DNA of 54,613 nucleotides from Spirochaetales bacterium (GCA_016935695.1 JAFGQL010000126.1:1-54613), one strand, 5' to 3'. Positions 1-9,799 are shown, numbered from the stretch's first letter. The notes: a model not told the origin generated them from the letters alone. Made by a program: numbers and translations.

Positions 1-1196
1 TCAAAGAATACCATTGAATCCATGTATCCTTTACCGGGATTCTTAAGATCCCTCCAGGAAAAATGATATATTCCTTCAGGGAGGTCCCGGCCGAAGGTGA
101 TCTGGGTCTGCCCTCTGCCGTGTGCATCCGTCACAACATAGGTACCGCACACAGGATACCAAAGCATTCCCTTGGCTGTATCTTCCCCTCTGTACAGCAC
201 CAGCGGTACCTGACTGCCAGGCGGCTGGTTGGCGAGATGAAGGCGTGTTTCCTTACCCCTCTCTGCCAAAACCCTCCGGCGCGGTTTGCCGCCGCCATTC
301 GCAAGAAAAGGATTAAGAACAGGCTCATTGATAACGGAAATATCTTCGACAGTCACATCCACCGTCTGGTGTACAACCTGCCCCGTATCAAGGGCGACGG
401 AAATTTCCCATTTGCCGCTTACAAAAATACCGGGTACGTAGAAAGGGACCGATACGGTACGCCTGTGCACAACCCTTGCCTCTGATGCCCGTTTATAAGG
501 AAGATCCGCCACGGAAAATCCGCCATCCGCCTTCGACAACTCAGCTTCAAACCTGGTACCCTCCGGGTCCACCGCACTAATGGAAAGGCTCTCCCGGGGT
601 TCATCGGTATTCAGTAACAGGAGCTCGGCATGATGAAGCCGGCCATCCTGAAGGATCAACGGCTCGACACCCGGCAACAGCACATTGTCCACAATGCGGT
701 CAGCGGCATGTTCCGGTGCATTAATTGCCGGATAAGGGAACAAGTCCATGTGAGGTAAAGCGCCCATGACAGTCCAGCCATGAATAGGCTTCTGATGTAC
801 CGGAACCTCCTCCATAGGAACATCTGGAACCAGCCACGCGGCATAACTCCAGGCGGGTCTTCCCTCATACAGAATATGCAGCCAGAAGTCCCACTCGTCA
901 CCTATGCGCACCCGTGCGTGGGTACGGGAAAGAACTTTTACCGTATCAGGAGAATTCAACTGACCCAGGACAGACGAGCGAGTGTCGGGGTTTTCCCGGA
1001 CACGGAGATGGGTATCACTACATTCAGCATGTATGACGACATCGGAACCGGCTTGATCCGCCGCAGGGGAAGGAGAAGACAAAGGAGAGGAGGCCGTGTC
1101 CTTTTGACAGGAGAGTACCCCCAGCCCACCAGCAAGAAGCACTGTCAAACAATAGAGCAAAAGACGTTTATGCGGCAGAAAAAAAACAGCAACCAT
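1..1196 (-). CDS. SH3b-type lipoprotein, C-terminus off the window
   Basis: Reads on the minus strand from ATG at 1196 through the left edge with no stop, so about 398 residues are visible and the C-terminus is missing. The N-terminus has two basic residues, a hydrophobic stretch and a lipobox-like GVLSC, so it is probably an outer-envelope lipoprotein. Residues about 50-115 look like a bacterial SH3 domain (LRVRENPDTRSSVLG followed by a WLHILYEGRPAWSYAAW segment), a module that often binds peptidoglycan. The rest is beta-rich with no recognised domain. A GAGGAG lies 14 nt before the start, unusually far, while a TTGAAA-N18-GATACT promoter-like pair ends 9 nt before the ATG. It follows the DUF3857 lipoprotein on the same strand. 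Function unknown. Confidence 0.75.
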   Translation of the reverse strand, partial: MVAVFFLPHKRLLLYCLTVLLAGGLGVLSCQKDTASSPLSSPSPAADQAGSDVVIHAECSDTHLRVRENPDTRSSVLGQLNSPDTVKVLSRTHARVRIGDEWDFWLHILYEGRPAWSYAAWLVPDVPMEEVPVHQKPIHGWTVMGALPHMDLFPYPAINAPEHAADRIVDNVLLPGVEPLILQDGRLHHAELLLLNTDEPRESLSISAVDPEGTRFEAELSKADGGFSVADLPYKRASEARVVHRRTVSVPFYVPGIFVSGKWEISVALDTGQVVHQTVDVTVEDISVINEPVLNPFLANGGGKPRRRVLAERGKETRLHLANQPPGSQVPLVLYRGEDTAKGMLWYPVCGTYVVTDAHGRGQTQITFGRDLPEGIYHFSWRDLKNPGKGYMDSMVFF

Positions 1197-1300
1197 TGCG
1201 TTTTGAGTATCTCCTCAACAGCCATGATTTTTCAAGCAATTTTTTCCATTACCAGCACCACAACGATATCGTACTTGGTACGCATTACAGTATGCCCGGG

Positions 1301-4300
1301 CTAGCGTTTCAAATACACCCCTTCCTGTTCCTTCATAACCGCTTTATGAATAAACGTCCGGAACTCATCCGTTCTATCTGCCGGAAGCTGCTGATTACGG
1401 ATACACACTTCCCTGGTCACCACAATGCTGTCGCCTTTGCCGGAGTAGACGTACTTCACATAACTGTCATCAAATGTAAAATTGATGTCCTGAGGCAGAT
1501 GGGCAATCCGGTATCCCGCAGGAATATGAAGAACCGCGGTCTGGACATGAGGCGTCGCAAGAACTGGATGGCGGATATTCATCGGAGTACCCGCCTGAGC
1601 TCCGGCTATCCACGCCCTGACCTGTTCGCCTAAAAGATCAACAAAAGGTATATGCAACCTGTAGGTCCCCTGCCCTGCAGGTGAAACCTGCCCTTGAACA
1701 CTCCCTGTGAAGTTGACGATCGGATCATAAAAAAGGCCGTCAAGATTGCGCAGCTCAAGACTGTCCAACGTAAAACCTGGCAGCCAGGTATTTGTCAGAA
1801 GACTGAACATTTCCCGGCTTTGTTCTTTGCCCGCATCCTTGAAATTCCAGCGGAATACACCAGCCGCGGCCCCCTGATAACTTACAGAACCGCTCACCGA
1901 TGCTGTTCCGGCAAGATTATCCATTTCCAGGAGGTAAAAGGTCCGCTGGCTCTCAGTATCAGCCTCAAGACGGGACAGGAGCCCGCCCTCGGTAATCGGC
2001 AAGACATAGGATCCAACCATATCCGCAGGGATCTCCCCGTAGGTGAAATCGCCTGTGGTCGGGTCCAGATAGGTGACACCCTCCGGTCCCGGTACTGCCA
2101 CTATTGCGTGTGAAAACCGCGGCGAAGGCAGATAGGGATTGTCCCCCCGGTACCAGGGAGTGTTCAGCACCATATACGAGTCAATATCTGCGGCTTTCAG
2201 CATGGAAATGAGCAGCACACTCTGGTCTTTGCAATCACCGTACCCCTCGCGAAGCACTGAATCGGCCGTCTGTGGGACAAAATTGCTATACTGGAAATCA
2301 AGGTCCTCATATTCAATAGTCGCCGACACAAAATCAAAAATCCGCATCAGTTTGTCTTCCATACCATCGGCACCTTGAGTCACCTCAAGGGTACGCGACT
2401 CTATGGCAAAACTCGGCTGGGCCTGCCCCTTGTAGAGGTCCTCATACCACTGAACAATAGTTCCCCAGGCGGACACAGTCGAGAAGTCAATCCAGGGGAC
2501 CACATCTCTGGATTGAAGCGGGAACGGTCCGGTTTTTATTCCCGGGACATCGGCTATCTCTATACTGATGCGGAAAAAATCCTCCAGATACTCCTCTTCA
2601 ACCAGGGATACAGAGGAACTATCCACATTGTTGAACCGCTTTTCTACAGTCCGGTCTTTCGGCAGTATGAGCTGGTAGCCCATATGCGCAACGGGATACT
2701 GTCCGGCGAGATTACAGGAGGTCCATATCTCATTATTGAGACTGCCGGTCATGTACCCGTCAACCTGATAGCGGACCACCAGATAATCTCCCGGATTGAG
2801 TCCGGGAAACGCGAGTTTCCGTCCGGCCCTGTCGGCATATATACGGGAGCCGTCATCCTTCAAAAGGAACGCCTCGGAAACAATACCGTCACCAAAAGAA
2901 GGATTGAACTCAAGATACTGATACCGGTTATCTTCGACCCCCTTATCCGTGAGGACTTGGAGGATGTAGTGCTGGAATACGGTATAGGCACCATCGCCGA
3001 AAAACAGTTCCCTTCTGTCATCATAGACGACCACCGCATCACATTCCCCGTAAGCTGCTTCTTTCAAAGAAAAATCGGCGATAATATCGTGTGAATCACC
3101 AGGCCGGTTTTCCTCATATATAAGCGGCTTGTCATCCACTTCCCGCAGACTGTCACGTATCCGGAGTGTTTCCGGAAAACAGGCAACATAGGCGGCAAGG
3201 CTTTCCCGGTAATCGGATGTTGCCTTGCCCATATCCTCTCTGAACCTGCCCGAGGCGGTTGTGTTGTTCATCACTTCAGGGTGTTCACGTACATACGCCG
3301 CATAATTATTATAAAGCGCCCGATCCTGCGCGATTTTCTCGGAAAGTATTGATTTAGAGAAAGGAAAGGATGCCGCACAGTCTACGGTCTGTCGACGTAT
3401 GGCCTCGTAAGGGACAGAACCGCTGTCGTACATAAGCTGCAGGTAATCATACCAGAGGTCCTCTCCCCCGGGATACAGGGAAAGATATTCCGACAGGATA
3501 GTATAAGCAAACCCTGGAGCCCGCTTTCGAAAATACGTATACCGAAGGTATAAGGCCTGCTCATAATGACCGTTATTGGCAAAAGCCGAAAGGCATTCAT
3601 CCGCCTGGGACCTAGAAAGCTGGCCGCCATACAAAAACATATCTAAGCCTGCCCGGGCAGTCGGAGAGCCGTACTTCTGAGCGATTTCTCCATACACCTC
3701 CCATGCTTTTTCTTCGTTCTCTTTTTTCAAATGGAGAACCAGCTCCGCCTCCATCTTGTGAATCCAGGATTCTCGGGTTTCATTAAGCCCCTCAAGGACC
3801 TCCTGAACCTTTTCCAGCCTGTCATTGGAGAGGTAATTATCCAGCCGGTAATGCCAGGCAGGGGCAAAAAAGGCGTCTTCACGGGCCTGGGCCAGCATCA
3901 GACGCTCATAAGCAGAGGCGTCGCCGAGGCTCCGGTATATTCGGGCCTTGAGCCAGCCCATCAGCATGCTGTTTTCATCGACAGAACCGGAAATATACGA
4001 AAGCGCGGCTTTGTGCCAGCCCCTACGGGTAAGCATATACGCAAGCCAGAACCTGTTCTCATGTCCACGGGAACCCTCATCAATACCCGCGCACAACGCA
4101 TTCAGCAATGGATCGTAAGTACCGCTTTCGGGAAACAGTTTTACATACTCAGGCGAAAGATCAGGCTTTCGCTCATCCGAAGGGTACATGGCAATACGGA
4201 AGCTTGAGGCATTCTCCCTGTTGTTGAGTTTCACATATAGATGGTGCTGCCCCTCATCCAGATGGGTATGCAGATAAAAACCGTTATTACTCCGGACATA

Positions 4301-5167
4301 CTCACCGTTTTCAATCACCTTGTCACCGTCCAGCCAGACCTCAATACTTCCCCGGCGGCTGAAAACAAAGGTGTAGGAACCGGCTTTGTCGATATACAGG
4401 GATTTGTACGCGTACAAAGAGGCATAGCTGATATCGCTGAAATAGGACGAAACCGGTATGTCGAGGCCCGGAGAAGGTAATTTCCTTTCAAAGGGCTTGA
4501 TTACCCAGTTGTTCAACCCCGGGCCGTAACCGGAAAACCCTGCTCCGCTTTGTGCGGCGATATCTACAAAGTCCTTTTTAAACCCGGACCCGGAAACATT
4601 GGAAAAGGGCCCCAGATAGCTAAAACCTTGTATAAGGTGCAATCGCTCCTTTATTTCGGCACTTTCTTCCACAAGGCCTTCCGCGCCGGCATAGCAGGCA
4701 TAGAGAGCTTCACGGTATTCCCTCCGTACCCACTCAGGCAGTTTCTTTACACCGGCAGCTTTTTGAAGAGCGATAATCAGCTGCTGCATCTGGGCATCTC
4801 CACGGACAAACTCATCCATGGCTAGATACAAAAGCGCGACGGTACCGGGGTTCCCCGGATCTTTCTCCAGAGCGGCCAGCAGAGGCGGATACGTACCCAG
4901 GTCATGCTCGCCGGCAAACGACACAAGAGACAGCCCCCCGTATGCAGAGCCCTCAAAATACCCAGTTGAAAACACATCCTTGAACGCGGCCTCGGCGCCG
5001 TCCCAGTCATTGGCAAGAATGTTTCTCCAGGCACGATTCATGCTGCTTTCCGAAGCGGCTCGTGCCTCTCTTTCTGCAGCTTCATCGGTCCCGGTACTCA
5101 CACAACCGGAAACAAACGCGATAAAAAAAACACAGAAAAGAACAGCAATTTTTACTTTGTTTTTCAT
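1301..5167 (-). CDS. DUF3857/transglutaminase-like lipoprotein with a PA14-like region
   Basis: A 1288-residue exported lipoprotein. The start at ATG 5167 gives a basic N-terminus, a hydrophobic segment and lipobox VSGC (Cys22), with GGAAAGGGAA as Shine-Dalgarno; longer versions upstream lack a signal peptide at the N-terminus. A beta-sandwich PA14/carbohydrate-binding-like stretch lies near residues 190-320, then alpha-helical repeat-like sequence, then a DUF3857-like domain (about 715-890). A transglutaminase-core domain follows, with a visible Cys979 (GYGDCKDQ), His1020 (FSHAIV) and Asp1035 (YLDPT), the order expected for a papain-like triad. The C-terminal 200 residues are beta-rich. DUF3857-transglutaminase proteins are known in Bacteroidetes and other bacteria, but their substrates are mostly unknown. 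The promoter region is shared with the divergent PEGA gene. Confidence 0.85.
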   Translation of the reverse strand: MKNKVKIAVLFCVFFIAFVSGCVSTGTDEAAEREARAASESSMNRAWRNILANDWDGAEAAFKDVFSTGYFEGSAYGGLSLVSFAGEHDLGTYPPLLAALEKDPGNPGTVALLYLAMDEFVRGDAQMQQLIIALQKAAGVKKLPEWVRREYREALYACYAGAEGLVEESAEIKERLHLIQGFSYLGPFSNVSGSGFKKDFVDIAAQSGAGFSGYGPGLNNWVIKPFERKLPSPGLDIPVSSYFSDISYASLYAYKSLYIDKAGSYTFVFSRRGSIEVWLDGDKVIENGEYVRSNNGFYLHTHLDEGQHHLYVKLNNRENASSFRIAMYPSDERKPDLSPEYVKLFPESGTYDPLLNALCAGIDEGSRGHENRFWLAYMLTRRGWHKAALSYISGSVDENSMLMGWLKARIYRSLGDASAYERLMLAQAREDAFFAPAWHYRLDNYLSNDRLEKVQEVLEGLNETRESWIHKMEAELVLHLKKENEEKAWEVYGEIAQKYGSPTARAGLDMFLYGGQLSRSQADECLSAFANNGHYEQALYLRYTYFRKRAPGFAYTILSEYLSLYPGGEDLWYDYLQLMYDSGSVPYEAIRRQTVDCAASFPFSKSILSEKIAQDRALYNNYAAYVREHPEVMNNTTASGRFREDMGKATSDYRESLAAYVACFPETLRIRDSLREVDDKPLIYEENRPGDSHDIIADFSLKEAAYGECDAVVVYDDRRELFFGDGAYTVFQHYILQVLTDKGVEDNRYQYLEFNPSFGDGIVSEAFLLKDDGSRIYADRAGRKLAFPGLNPGDYLVVRYQVDGYMTGSLNNEIWTSCNLAGQYPVAHMGYQLILPKDRTVEKRFNNVDSSSVSLVEEEYLEDFFRISIEIADVPGIKTGPFPLQSRDVVPWIDFSTVSAWGTIVQWYEDLYKGQAQPSFAIESRTLEVTQGADGMEDKLMRIFDFVSATIEYEDLDFQYSNFVPQTADSVLREGYGDCKDQSVLLISMLKAADIDSYMVLNTPWYRGDNPYLPSPRFSHAIVAVPGPEGVTYLDPTTGDFTYGEIPADMVGSYVLPITEGGLLSRLEADTESQRTFYLLEMDNLAGTASVSGSVSYQGAAAGVFRWNFKDAGKEQSREMFSLLTNTWLPGFTLDSLELRNLDGLFYDPIVNFTGSVQGQVSPAGQGTYRLHIPFVDLLGEQVRAWIAGAQAGTPMNIRHPVLATPHVQTAVLHIPAGYRIAHLPQDINFTFDDSYVKYVYSGKGDSIVVTREVCIRNQQLPADRTDEFRTFIHKAVMKEQEGVYLKR

Positions 5168-5230
5168 ATAATTCCCTTTCCTTACCTCAAATAAATGCCG
5201 GATACTCCAGTATATCGACACATCTGTTAC

Positions 5231-5257
5231 ATTATAGTAATTGCATCGTGATTGCAA
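5231..5257 (-). promoter_or_regulatory. Promoter of the DUF3857 lipoprotein gene
   Basis: A perfect TATAAT (5231-5236 on the minus strand) with TTGCAA 15 nt upstream. Transcription would start near 5224, giving a leader of about 57 nt with a Shine-Dalgarno sequence. The elements overlap the divergent PEGA promoter, and the hexamer attgca occurs twice in this overlap. Confidence 0.5.
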
Positions 5258-5269
5258 CTATGTTATAAC
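5241..5269 (+). promoter_or_regulatory. Promoter of the PEGA gene
   Basis: TTGCAT-N17-TATAAC on the plus strand, followed by a leader of about 40 nt containing the Shine-Dalgarno AAGAAGG. It interleaves with the divergent minus-strand promoter, so the two units may be co-regulated or compete. Confidence 0.5.
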
Positions 5270-5316
5270 AATAAAAGCTTAGGCAGAAAGTACATAAACA
5301 TAAAGAAGGTTTTTCT

Positions 5317-6492
5317 ATGAAGCATGCCATGATTTGGGCCCTTTGCGGTCTGTTATTAATCCGCCTGTATTCGCAGCACCCGTCTGATGTTCTGGTAACA
5401 GGTCCGATGTTGTTCATTCAGCCAGCCGAACCCTGCGAGGTATACCTTGACGGCACACTGATAGGAACAGCACCGCTGTTTATCCAGTCAGTTACACGAT
5501 GGAACGCCACCATCCAGCTGAAAGGCCCCCGGCGCTACGCGGAAGCAGCCGTCCAGTTCAACCCGGATCTACGGACCGTGACCCGGTTTACCCCGGAACT
5601 TGTACCCTACTACGGCATTGTGGATATACAGATCAGCGAACCGGATGCCCGGATCACAGTTAACGGCAGCCCGCTGGAGGGCCCGCTGAAATTCAAACAA
5701 ACAGAAGGTTCCTGCATAATCACGGCGGAAAAGGACGGATTCTTCACTGTCGAACAGAACATAGAAGTCGTCCGTCTTCAGACAACCGCAGTCTCCTTGA
5801 ATCTGAAACCGGCAGTCCCGGTAAGCTTCAGCCCAGAACCGCCGGAAGGCTGTCATATATCCCTTAAAAATCTCACAGACGGAACAGTAATCGAACTGGC
5901 AGCGCCCATCGAAGACCAGCTGTTTCTGTCTTCCGGCAGATGGGAAACACACATTACCCACAATGCTTTTGAACCGATACTGGCTGAATTTTCCGTGAGT
6001 AACGAAGCTGTCCTCGTGCCCTTGAACATCCGTTTTTATCAGCCGGGAATACGGTTATCGGCTCTGAAGAAAAACAGCATTGTGTATCTGAATGGCGCGG
6101 TAATAGAAACAGACCCGGTGAGCGGCGTCATACCGGCGTCGGCAGGCATCAATCAAATAGAAATACTGGCGAAAGGCTACCTGTCAATTCGCAAAGAGAT
6201 CAACCTGACAGGCAACGAAGTTGCGGACCTGCCCCTTGAATATACCCGGGACCCTGTGTTTCAGAAGGCCCGCAACACCCGGACGGGCATTATACTCATG
6301 AGCTCTGGACTTGCCCTCCTGGCAGGCGGTCTGGTACTGAACAGCGATGCGGTACTGGTACCTGCATCCGGCGATTACGATACGTACTCAATGATGAAAT
6401 ATGCCACTCTTGGCATTGCCGGTACCGGAGCAGCAGCAGTGCTTGCAGGATCCGGGTTTGCTTTGCCGCTTATCATAGACCTGGTACAATAA
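5317..6492 (+). CDS. PEGA-domain envelope protein
   Basis: A 391-residue protein starting at ATG 5317 with Shine-Dalgarno AAGAAGG 7 nt upstream. An N-terminal signal peptide (about residues 1-18) is followed by repeated PEGA-type beta modules. The first carries the hallmark CEVYLDGTLIGTAPL (about 45-60), with further copies near 110-145 (ITVNGSPLEGP) and 260-300 (IVYLNGAVI). A C-terminal hydrophobic region (about residues 325-345 and 365-390) could form one or two membrane segments. PEGA domains are surface or periplasmic modules thought to bind polysaccharide or protein. It is followed 12 nt later by a lipoprotein gene with its own Shine-Dalgarno, so the two are probably one operon. Confidence 0.8.
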   Translation: MKHAMIWALCGLLLIRLYSQHPSDVLVTGPMLFIQPAEPCEVYLDGTLIGTAPLFIQSVTRWNATIQLKGPRRYAEAAVQFNPDLRTVTRFTPELVPYYGIVDIQISEPDARITVNGSPLEGPLKFKQTEGSCIITAEKDGFFTVEQNIEVVRLQTTAVSLNLKPAVPVSFSPEPPEGCHISLKNLTDGTVIELAAPIEDQLFLSSGRWETHITHNAFEPILAEFSVSNEAVLVPLNIRFYQPGIRLSALKKNSIVYLNGAVIETDPVSGVIPASAGINQIEILAKGYLSIRKEINLTGNEVADLPLEYTRDPVFQKARNTRTGIILMSSGLALLAGGLVLNSDAVLVPASGDYDTYSMMKYATLGIAGTGAAAVLAGSGFALPLIIDLVQ

Positions 6493-6504
6493 CGGAGATT
6501 CGTA

Positions 6505-8169
6505 ATGAACAATACAGCATACAACACCACCCTCATAATCATAACTCTCATCATGTGGCTGCTCCTTCCGGCATGCAGCATCCTTCTGCCAGTTGAAGAA
6601 GCGACCTATGTGGAAGAAAAGTACAGTATCAATGTAAAGGACATCTCCGCCACCGCGAATGCGGTCACCACAAACGGGACTCCTCTCCTGTCATGGACTG
6701 GAAACAGAAATATTGCAACATTTGATCTTCAGATCTGCGATGATGATGATGTTTCCGGCCCCCTCTTGGTGGACGCCGCTGGTCTTACCAGCAACAGCTA
6801 CCAGATCACCACGCCTCTGAGCGAATACGGACGCTATGGATGGCGTGTTCGGGCCCGGACAAAAAACGGGGAGCTGTCCAAATGGTATCTTTTTCATTTT
6901 TCATATCTCGAAACGCAAACATTTGATTCATTTGAAATACATGACGGGAATTTTTCAACCCTCCATGATTGGACTCTAAGTGAATACAACCACGGTAATA
7001 CCTGTCCTTACATCCAGGACACCCGGGCATATGACGGAGAATATGCGGTTGCATTACCTGCCGGATCAACCATGGAAACGCAGCTGCGTGTTACCCGCGA
7101 CACTATGCTGTTGTTTTACCTGCAGAAAACATCTTCTATCGAAACGCTGGCGCTTACAATCGACAATGAAAACTATAACCGGGTTTCAATCAAGAACGCA
7201 CTTGAATCCTGGACACCCTTTTGGTGTGTTTTGAAGGAGGGGACTCACACGGTACGCTGGAGAAACACAAACAATCACTATCAAGAAGATGTTGTGTTTA
7301 TCGATGCGATCCAGACTCAAGCGATGCCCGACTTCTCTAACGCCTTTGAAGAATGGGACGACAGCGTCGGCACTATCAATTCGATAACCCGAAGCGGAGA
7401 CGAAGGACCCTACATCGACCCTCTCGAAGCCTGTGCAGGCTCTTACTCTGTCATTATTGGCGGGGAGGCCCCGACGGGAAACAGTATTTTTGAGGCGCAG
7501 GTAACCATCCATCATGACAGTTATTGCTCCTTCTATTACCGGAAAAACAATACAACTAACTTTGGCGCGGATTTATACTTCCGAATTAACGGCGGACAGA
7601 AATTATATACATGGAGTCCGGTTCCGGAATGGACTGAAGTGCGGTACGTTCTTCCGGCAGGAGAACATACCCTGGAATGGGAACATGATAAATACTACGA
7701 CGAGACTGAACGTGCCTGGATTGATGATATAACCGTGATGGAGATCCCCGACTTCTCAAACGCCTTCGAGGAATGGGACAACACTGTCGGTACCATCAAT
7801 TCGATAGCCCGAAGCGGCAGCGCGGAACCCTACATAGACCCGTTCGAAACCTATGCAGGCTCATACTCGGTCATCTTCGGGGAGGAGGCTTCCACAGGCG
7901 ACAGTATTTTTCAAACCCAGGTAACCATGGCCAGCGACGGCATCATTTCCTTTCGCTACAAGAGAACAAACACCAACACCGGAGCATTACTGTATTTCAG
8001 AATAGACGGAGTACAGGAATTGTCCACATGGAATCCCGAGCCGGAATGGGTGGAAGTCTCTTATCCGCTTCCGGCGGGAGAACATACCCTGGAATGGGAA
8101 CATGACAAATACTACGACTATAATGAACGTGCATGGATTGATGATATTACCGCGATGAGCACGCCGTAG
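6505..8169 (+). CDS. Lipoprotein with fibronectin-like domain and tandem 140-residue repeats
   Basis: A 554-residue lipoprotein: ATG 6505 with GGAG 8 nt upstream, hydrophobic N-terminus and lipobox LLPAC (Cys at about 24). Residues about 55-130 resemble a fibronectin-type fold used for substrate display (TPLLSWTGNRN, YGWRVRARTKNGELSKW). From about residue 140 there are three beta-sandwich units of roughly 135-140 residues. The last two are near-identical, each exactly 140 residues and both beginning PDFSNAFEEWD; the first is diverged. Each ends in a motif like HTLEWEHDKYYD followed by AWIDDI, typical of jelly-roll carbohydrate-binding or concanavalin-like folds. Probably a surface adhesin or glycan-binding lipoprotein. 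It converges with znuB, with 2 nt between the stops. Confidence 0.75.
   Translation: MNNTAYNTTLIIITLIMWLLLPACSILLPVEEATYVEEKYSINVKDISATANAVTTNGTPLLSWTGNRNIATFDLQICDDDDVSGPLLVDAAGLTSNSYQITTPLSEYGRYGWRVRARTKNGELSKWYLFHFSYLETQTFDSFEIHDGNFSTLHDWTLSEYNHGNTCPYIQDTRAYDGEYAVALPAGSTMETQLRVTRDTMLLFYLQKTSSIETLALTIDNENYNRVSIKNALESWTPFWCVLKEGTHTVRWRNTNNHYQEDVVFIDAIQTQAMPDFSNAFEEWDDSVGTINSITRSGDEGPYIDPLEACAGSYSVIIGGEAPTGNSIFEAQVTIHHDSYCSFYYRKNNTTNFGADLYFRINGGQKLYTWSPVPEWTEVRYVLPAGEHTLEWEHDKYYDETERAWIDDITVMEIPDFSNAFEEWDNTVGTINSIARSGSAEPYIDPFETYAGSYSVIFGEEASTGDSIFQTQVTMASDGIISFRYKRTNTNTGALLYFRIDGVQELSTWNPEPEWVEVSYPLPAGEHTLEWEHDKYYDYNERAWIDDITAMSTP
7327..8166 (+). repeat. Two tandem 420-bp coding repeats
   Basis: Units 7327-7746 and 7747-8166 are the same length (420 bp) and closely similar at nucleotide level (for example cccgacttctc followed by aacgcctt, and the shared ctggaatgggaacatga). 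They are in frame within the lipoprotein. The identity points to recent duplication or gene conversion, and copy number could vary between strains. Confidence 0.85.
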
Positions 8170-8171
8170 CA

Positions 8172-9002
8172 TTACTGCTTTCTGAGAAGTCCTGCCTTCA
8201 CCTTTGCCATGGCAAAAACCGCGGAGAACACTAAAGTGAGGGTCAGGACTATTGCCGCTCCCGACGCCAGATCCAGATAGTAGGAAGCATAAAACCCCGC
8301 CAGTACAGAAAATGCCGCGAAACCGATGGACATCACAATGATAACCGGCAGGTTTTTTGAAAGAAGAGAAGCTGCGGCGGCCGGCGTCACAAGAAGGGCC
8401 AGAACCAGGACCACGCCTACCGTCTGCACGGATATCACTGTAGTGGCTGCCACCAGAAAAAGCAGACCGTACTGGATGACCGTCGGCGAAAGGCCTATGG
8501 CTATCGCATGGGTGGGATCAAAACTGGTTACAAGGAGTTCCTTGTAGAAAAGGGATACCATTATGACAACAATAAGGGCCACTGCTGCAATAGCGGTAAC
8601 ATCCCCGGTCCCCACGCCGAGAATACTCCCAAAAAGTATATGAGAGAGATCTTTGAAGGTCGACACCCGGTTCATGAGCACGATACCGAGGGCAAAGGCC
8701 CCGGTAAAAATCACACCTATGGCAGTGTCATCCTTGAATCCCCGCTGACCGGTGATGGCCCCTATGGCGACAACGGACACAACGGCGGCACCCATGGCAC
8801 CTAAAAACATGCTGAAACCGAACATCACCGACACCACGATCCCCGGCAGAATGGCATGGGCAAGGGCATCACCCAGGAACGCCATTCCCCGCCACACAAT
8901 AAATCCGCTCAACATGCCGCAGGCCACGGAGACCGCGAGCCCCGCAAAAAGACCCCTCAGGAAAAACGAATAGCCGAGGGGCTCCATTATCCATTCAACC
9001 AT
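8172..9002 (-). CDS. znuB: Zinc/manganese ABC transporter permease
   Basis: A 276-residue ABC-3 family membrane permease with about eight hydrophobic segments. It includes the family motif region WRGMAFLGDALAHAILPG and the C-terminal VLVLALLVTPAAAASLL. ATG 9002 has GGGGAG 8 nt upstream and lies inside the end of the ATPase gene; an alternative ATG at 8987 forms a TAATG overlap but lacks a Shine-Dalgarno. It forms the membrane channel for metal delivered by the ZnuA-like protein. It is last in a three-gene unit (binding protein, ATPase, permease). Confidence 0.9.
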   Translation of the reverse strand: MVEWIMEPLGYSFFLRGLFAGLAVSVACGMLSGFIVWRGMAFLGDALAHAILPGIVVSVMFGFSMFLGAMGAAVVSVVAIGAITGQRGFKDDTAIGVIFTGAFALGIVLMNRVSTFKDLSHILFGSILGVGTGDVTAIAAVALIVVIMVSLFYKELLVTSFDPTHAIAIGLSPTVIQYGLLFLVAATTVISVQTVGVVLVLALLVTPAAAASLLSKNLPVIIVMSIGFAAFSVLAGFYASYYLDLASGAAIVLTLTLVFSAVFAMAKVKAGLLRKQ

Positions 9003-9799
9003 GGCTTCAGCTCCCCTTCTTTGTGAAATTCAAATCCGTAAGCCCGGGCAATGTTTTCCGGCGTAAGGACTTTCTTGACAGGTCCGTCGGCAATGATGGA
9101 CTTATCCAGAAACAGGGCCCTGGAAAAATGCACCGTCAATATACCCAGGTCATGGGTACTCACCAGTACGCTCTTCCCCTCCTTGCACAGAGACTCAATG
9201 GTGTGAAACATCAGTTCCTGGGTGGCAATATCGACATGATTAAGGGGTTCGTCTAAAAGCAGGAGATCGGCATCGTGGGCAAGGGTCCGGGCCAGCATGA
9301 CCCGCTGCTGCTGGCCGCCGGACAAGGCCCCAACCTGACGAGAGGCAAGGTCGGCTATTTCCATAGCCTCCATGGCCCTGTCTACGGCCGCGATATCCGC
9401 GACCGACGGCCTCCTGAACCATCCCAGATGGACATATCGGCCCATAAGCACAACCTGCCGCACCGTGACGGGAAACGACCAGTCAATGGAACTTTTCTGC
9501 GGAACCATGGCAACCCGGTGCCGGCAGCTGGCAGCGTTATGACCATAGATGTTGATGGTTCCGGATTCAAGCTTCTCAAGTCCGAGAATGAGCTTCATGA
9601 GGGTGGATTTACCGGCGCCGTTCGGCCCGACCAGCGCTACTTTTTCTCCCGGCTGTATGCTTACCGACACATTGTTCAACACCATACTTTCCGTCCCGGC
9701 GTATCTGAACATAACATCCTTCAGATAAAGGGCAGGCGTATCCGCGACCGGTGGATGATCACAGCTGGCGCCATAACAGAAAATACGGGGCTTTTTCAC
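8987..9799 (-). CDS. znuC: Zinc/manganese ABC transporter ATPase
   Basis: An ABC ATPase with Walker A GPNGAGKST, signature LSGGQQQR, Walker B LLLLDEP and the switch His in VSTHDLG. The open frame continues upstream into the znuA gene. I chose the GTG at 9799 because it follows the znuA stop by 19 nt, has AAAGG 7 nt upstream, and gives a normal 270-residue protein beginning MKKPRIFCYG. An ATG start further in is possible. It powers the permease encoded by the overlapping downstream gene. Confidence 0.88.
   Translation of the reverse strand: MKKPRIFCYGASCDHPPVADTPALYLKDVMFRYAGTESMVLNNVSVSIQPGEKVALVGPNGAGKSTLMKLILGLEKLESGTINIYGHNAASCRHRVAMVPQKSSIDWSFPVTVRQVVLMGRYVHLGWFRRPSVADIAAVDRAMEAMEIADLASRQVGALSGGQQQRVMLARTLAHDADLLLLDEPLNHVDIATQELMFHTIESLCKEGKSVLVSTHDLGILTVHFSRALFLDKSIIADGPVKKVLTPENIARAYGFEFHKEGELKPWLNG

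Noticed and set aside
2375-3094. 239-codon open frame on the plus strand inside the DUF3857 gene
   Set aside because: Antisense shadow without a ribosome-binding site or domain.
8160-8180. Bidirectional terminator between the repeat lipoprotein and znuB
   Set aside because: Only 2 nt separate the stops and no stem-loop is visible.
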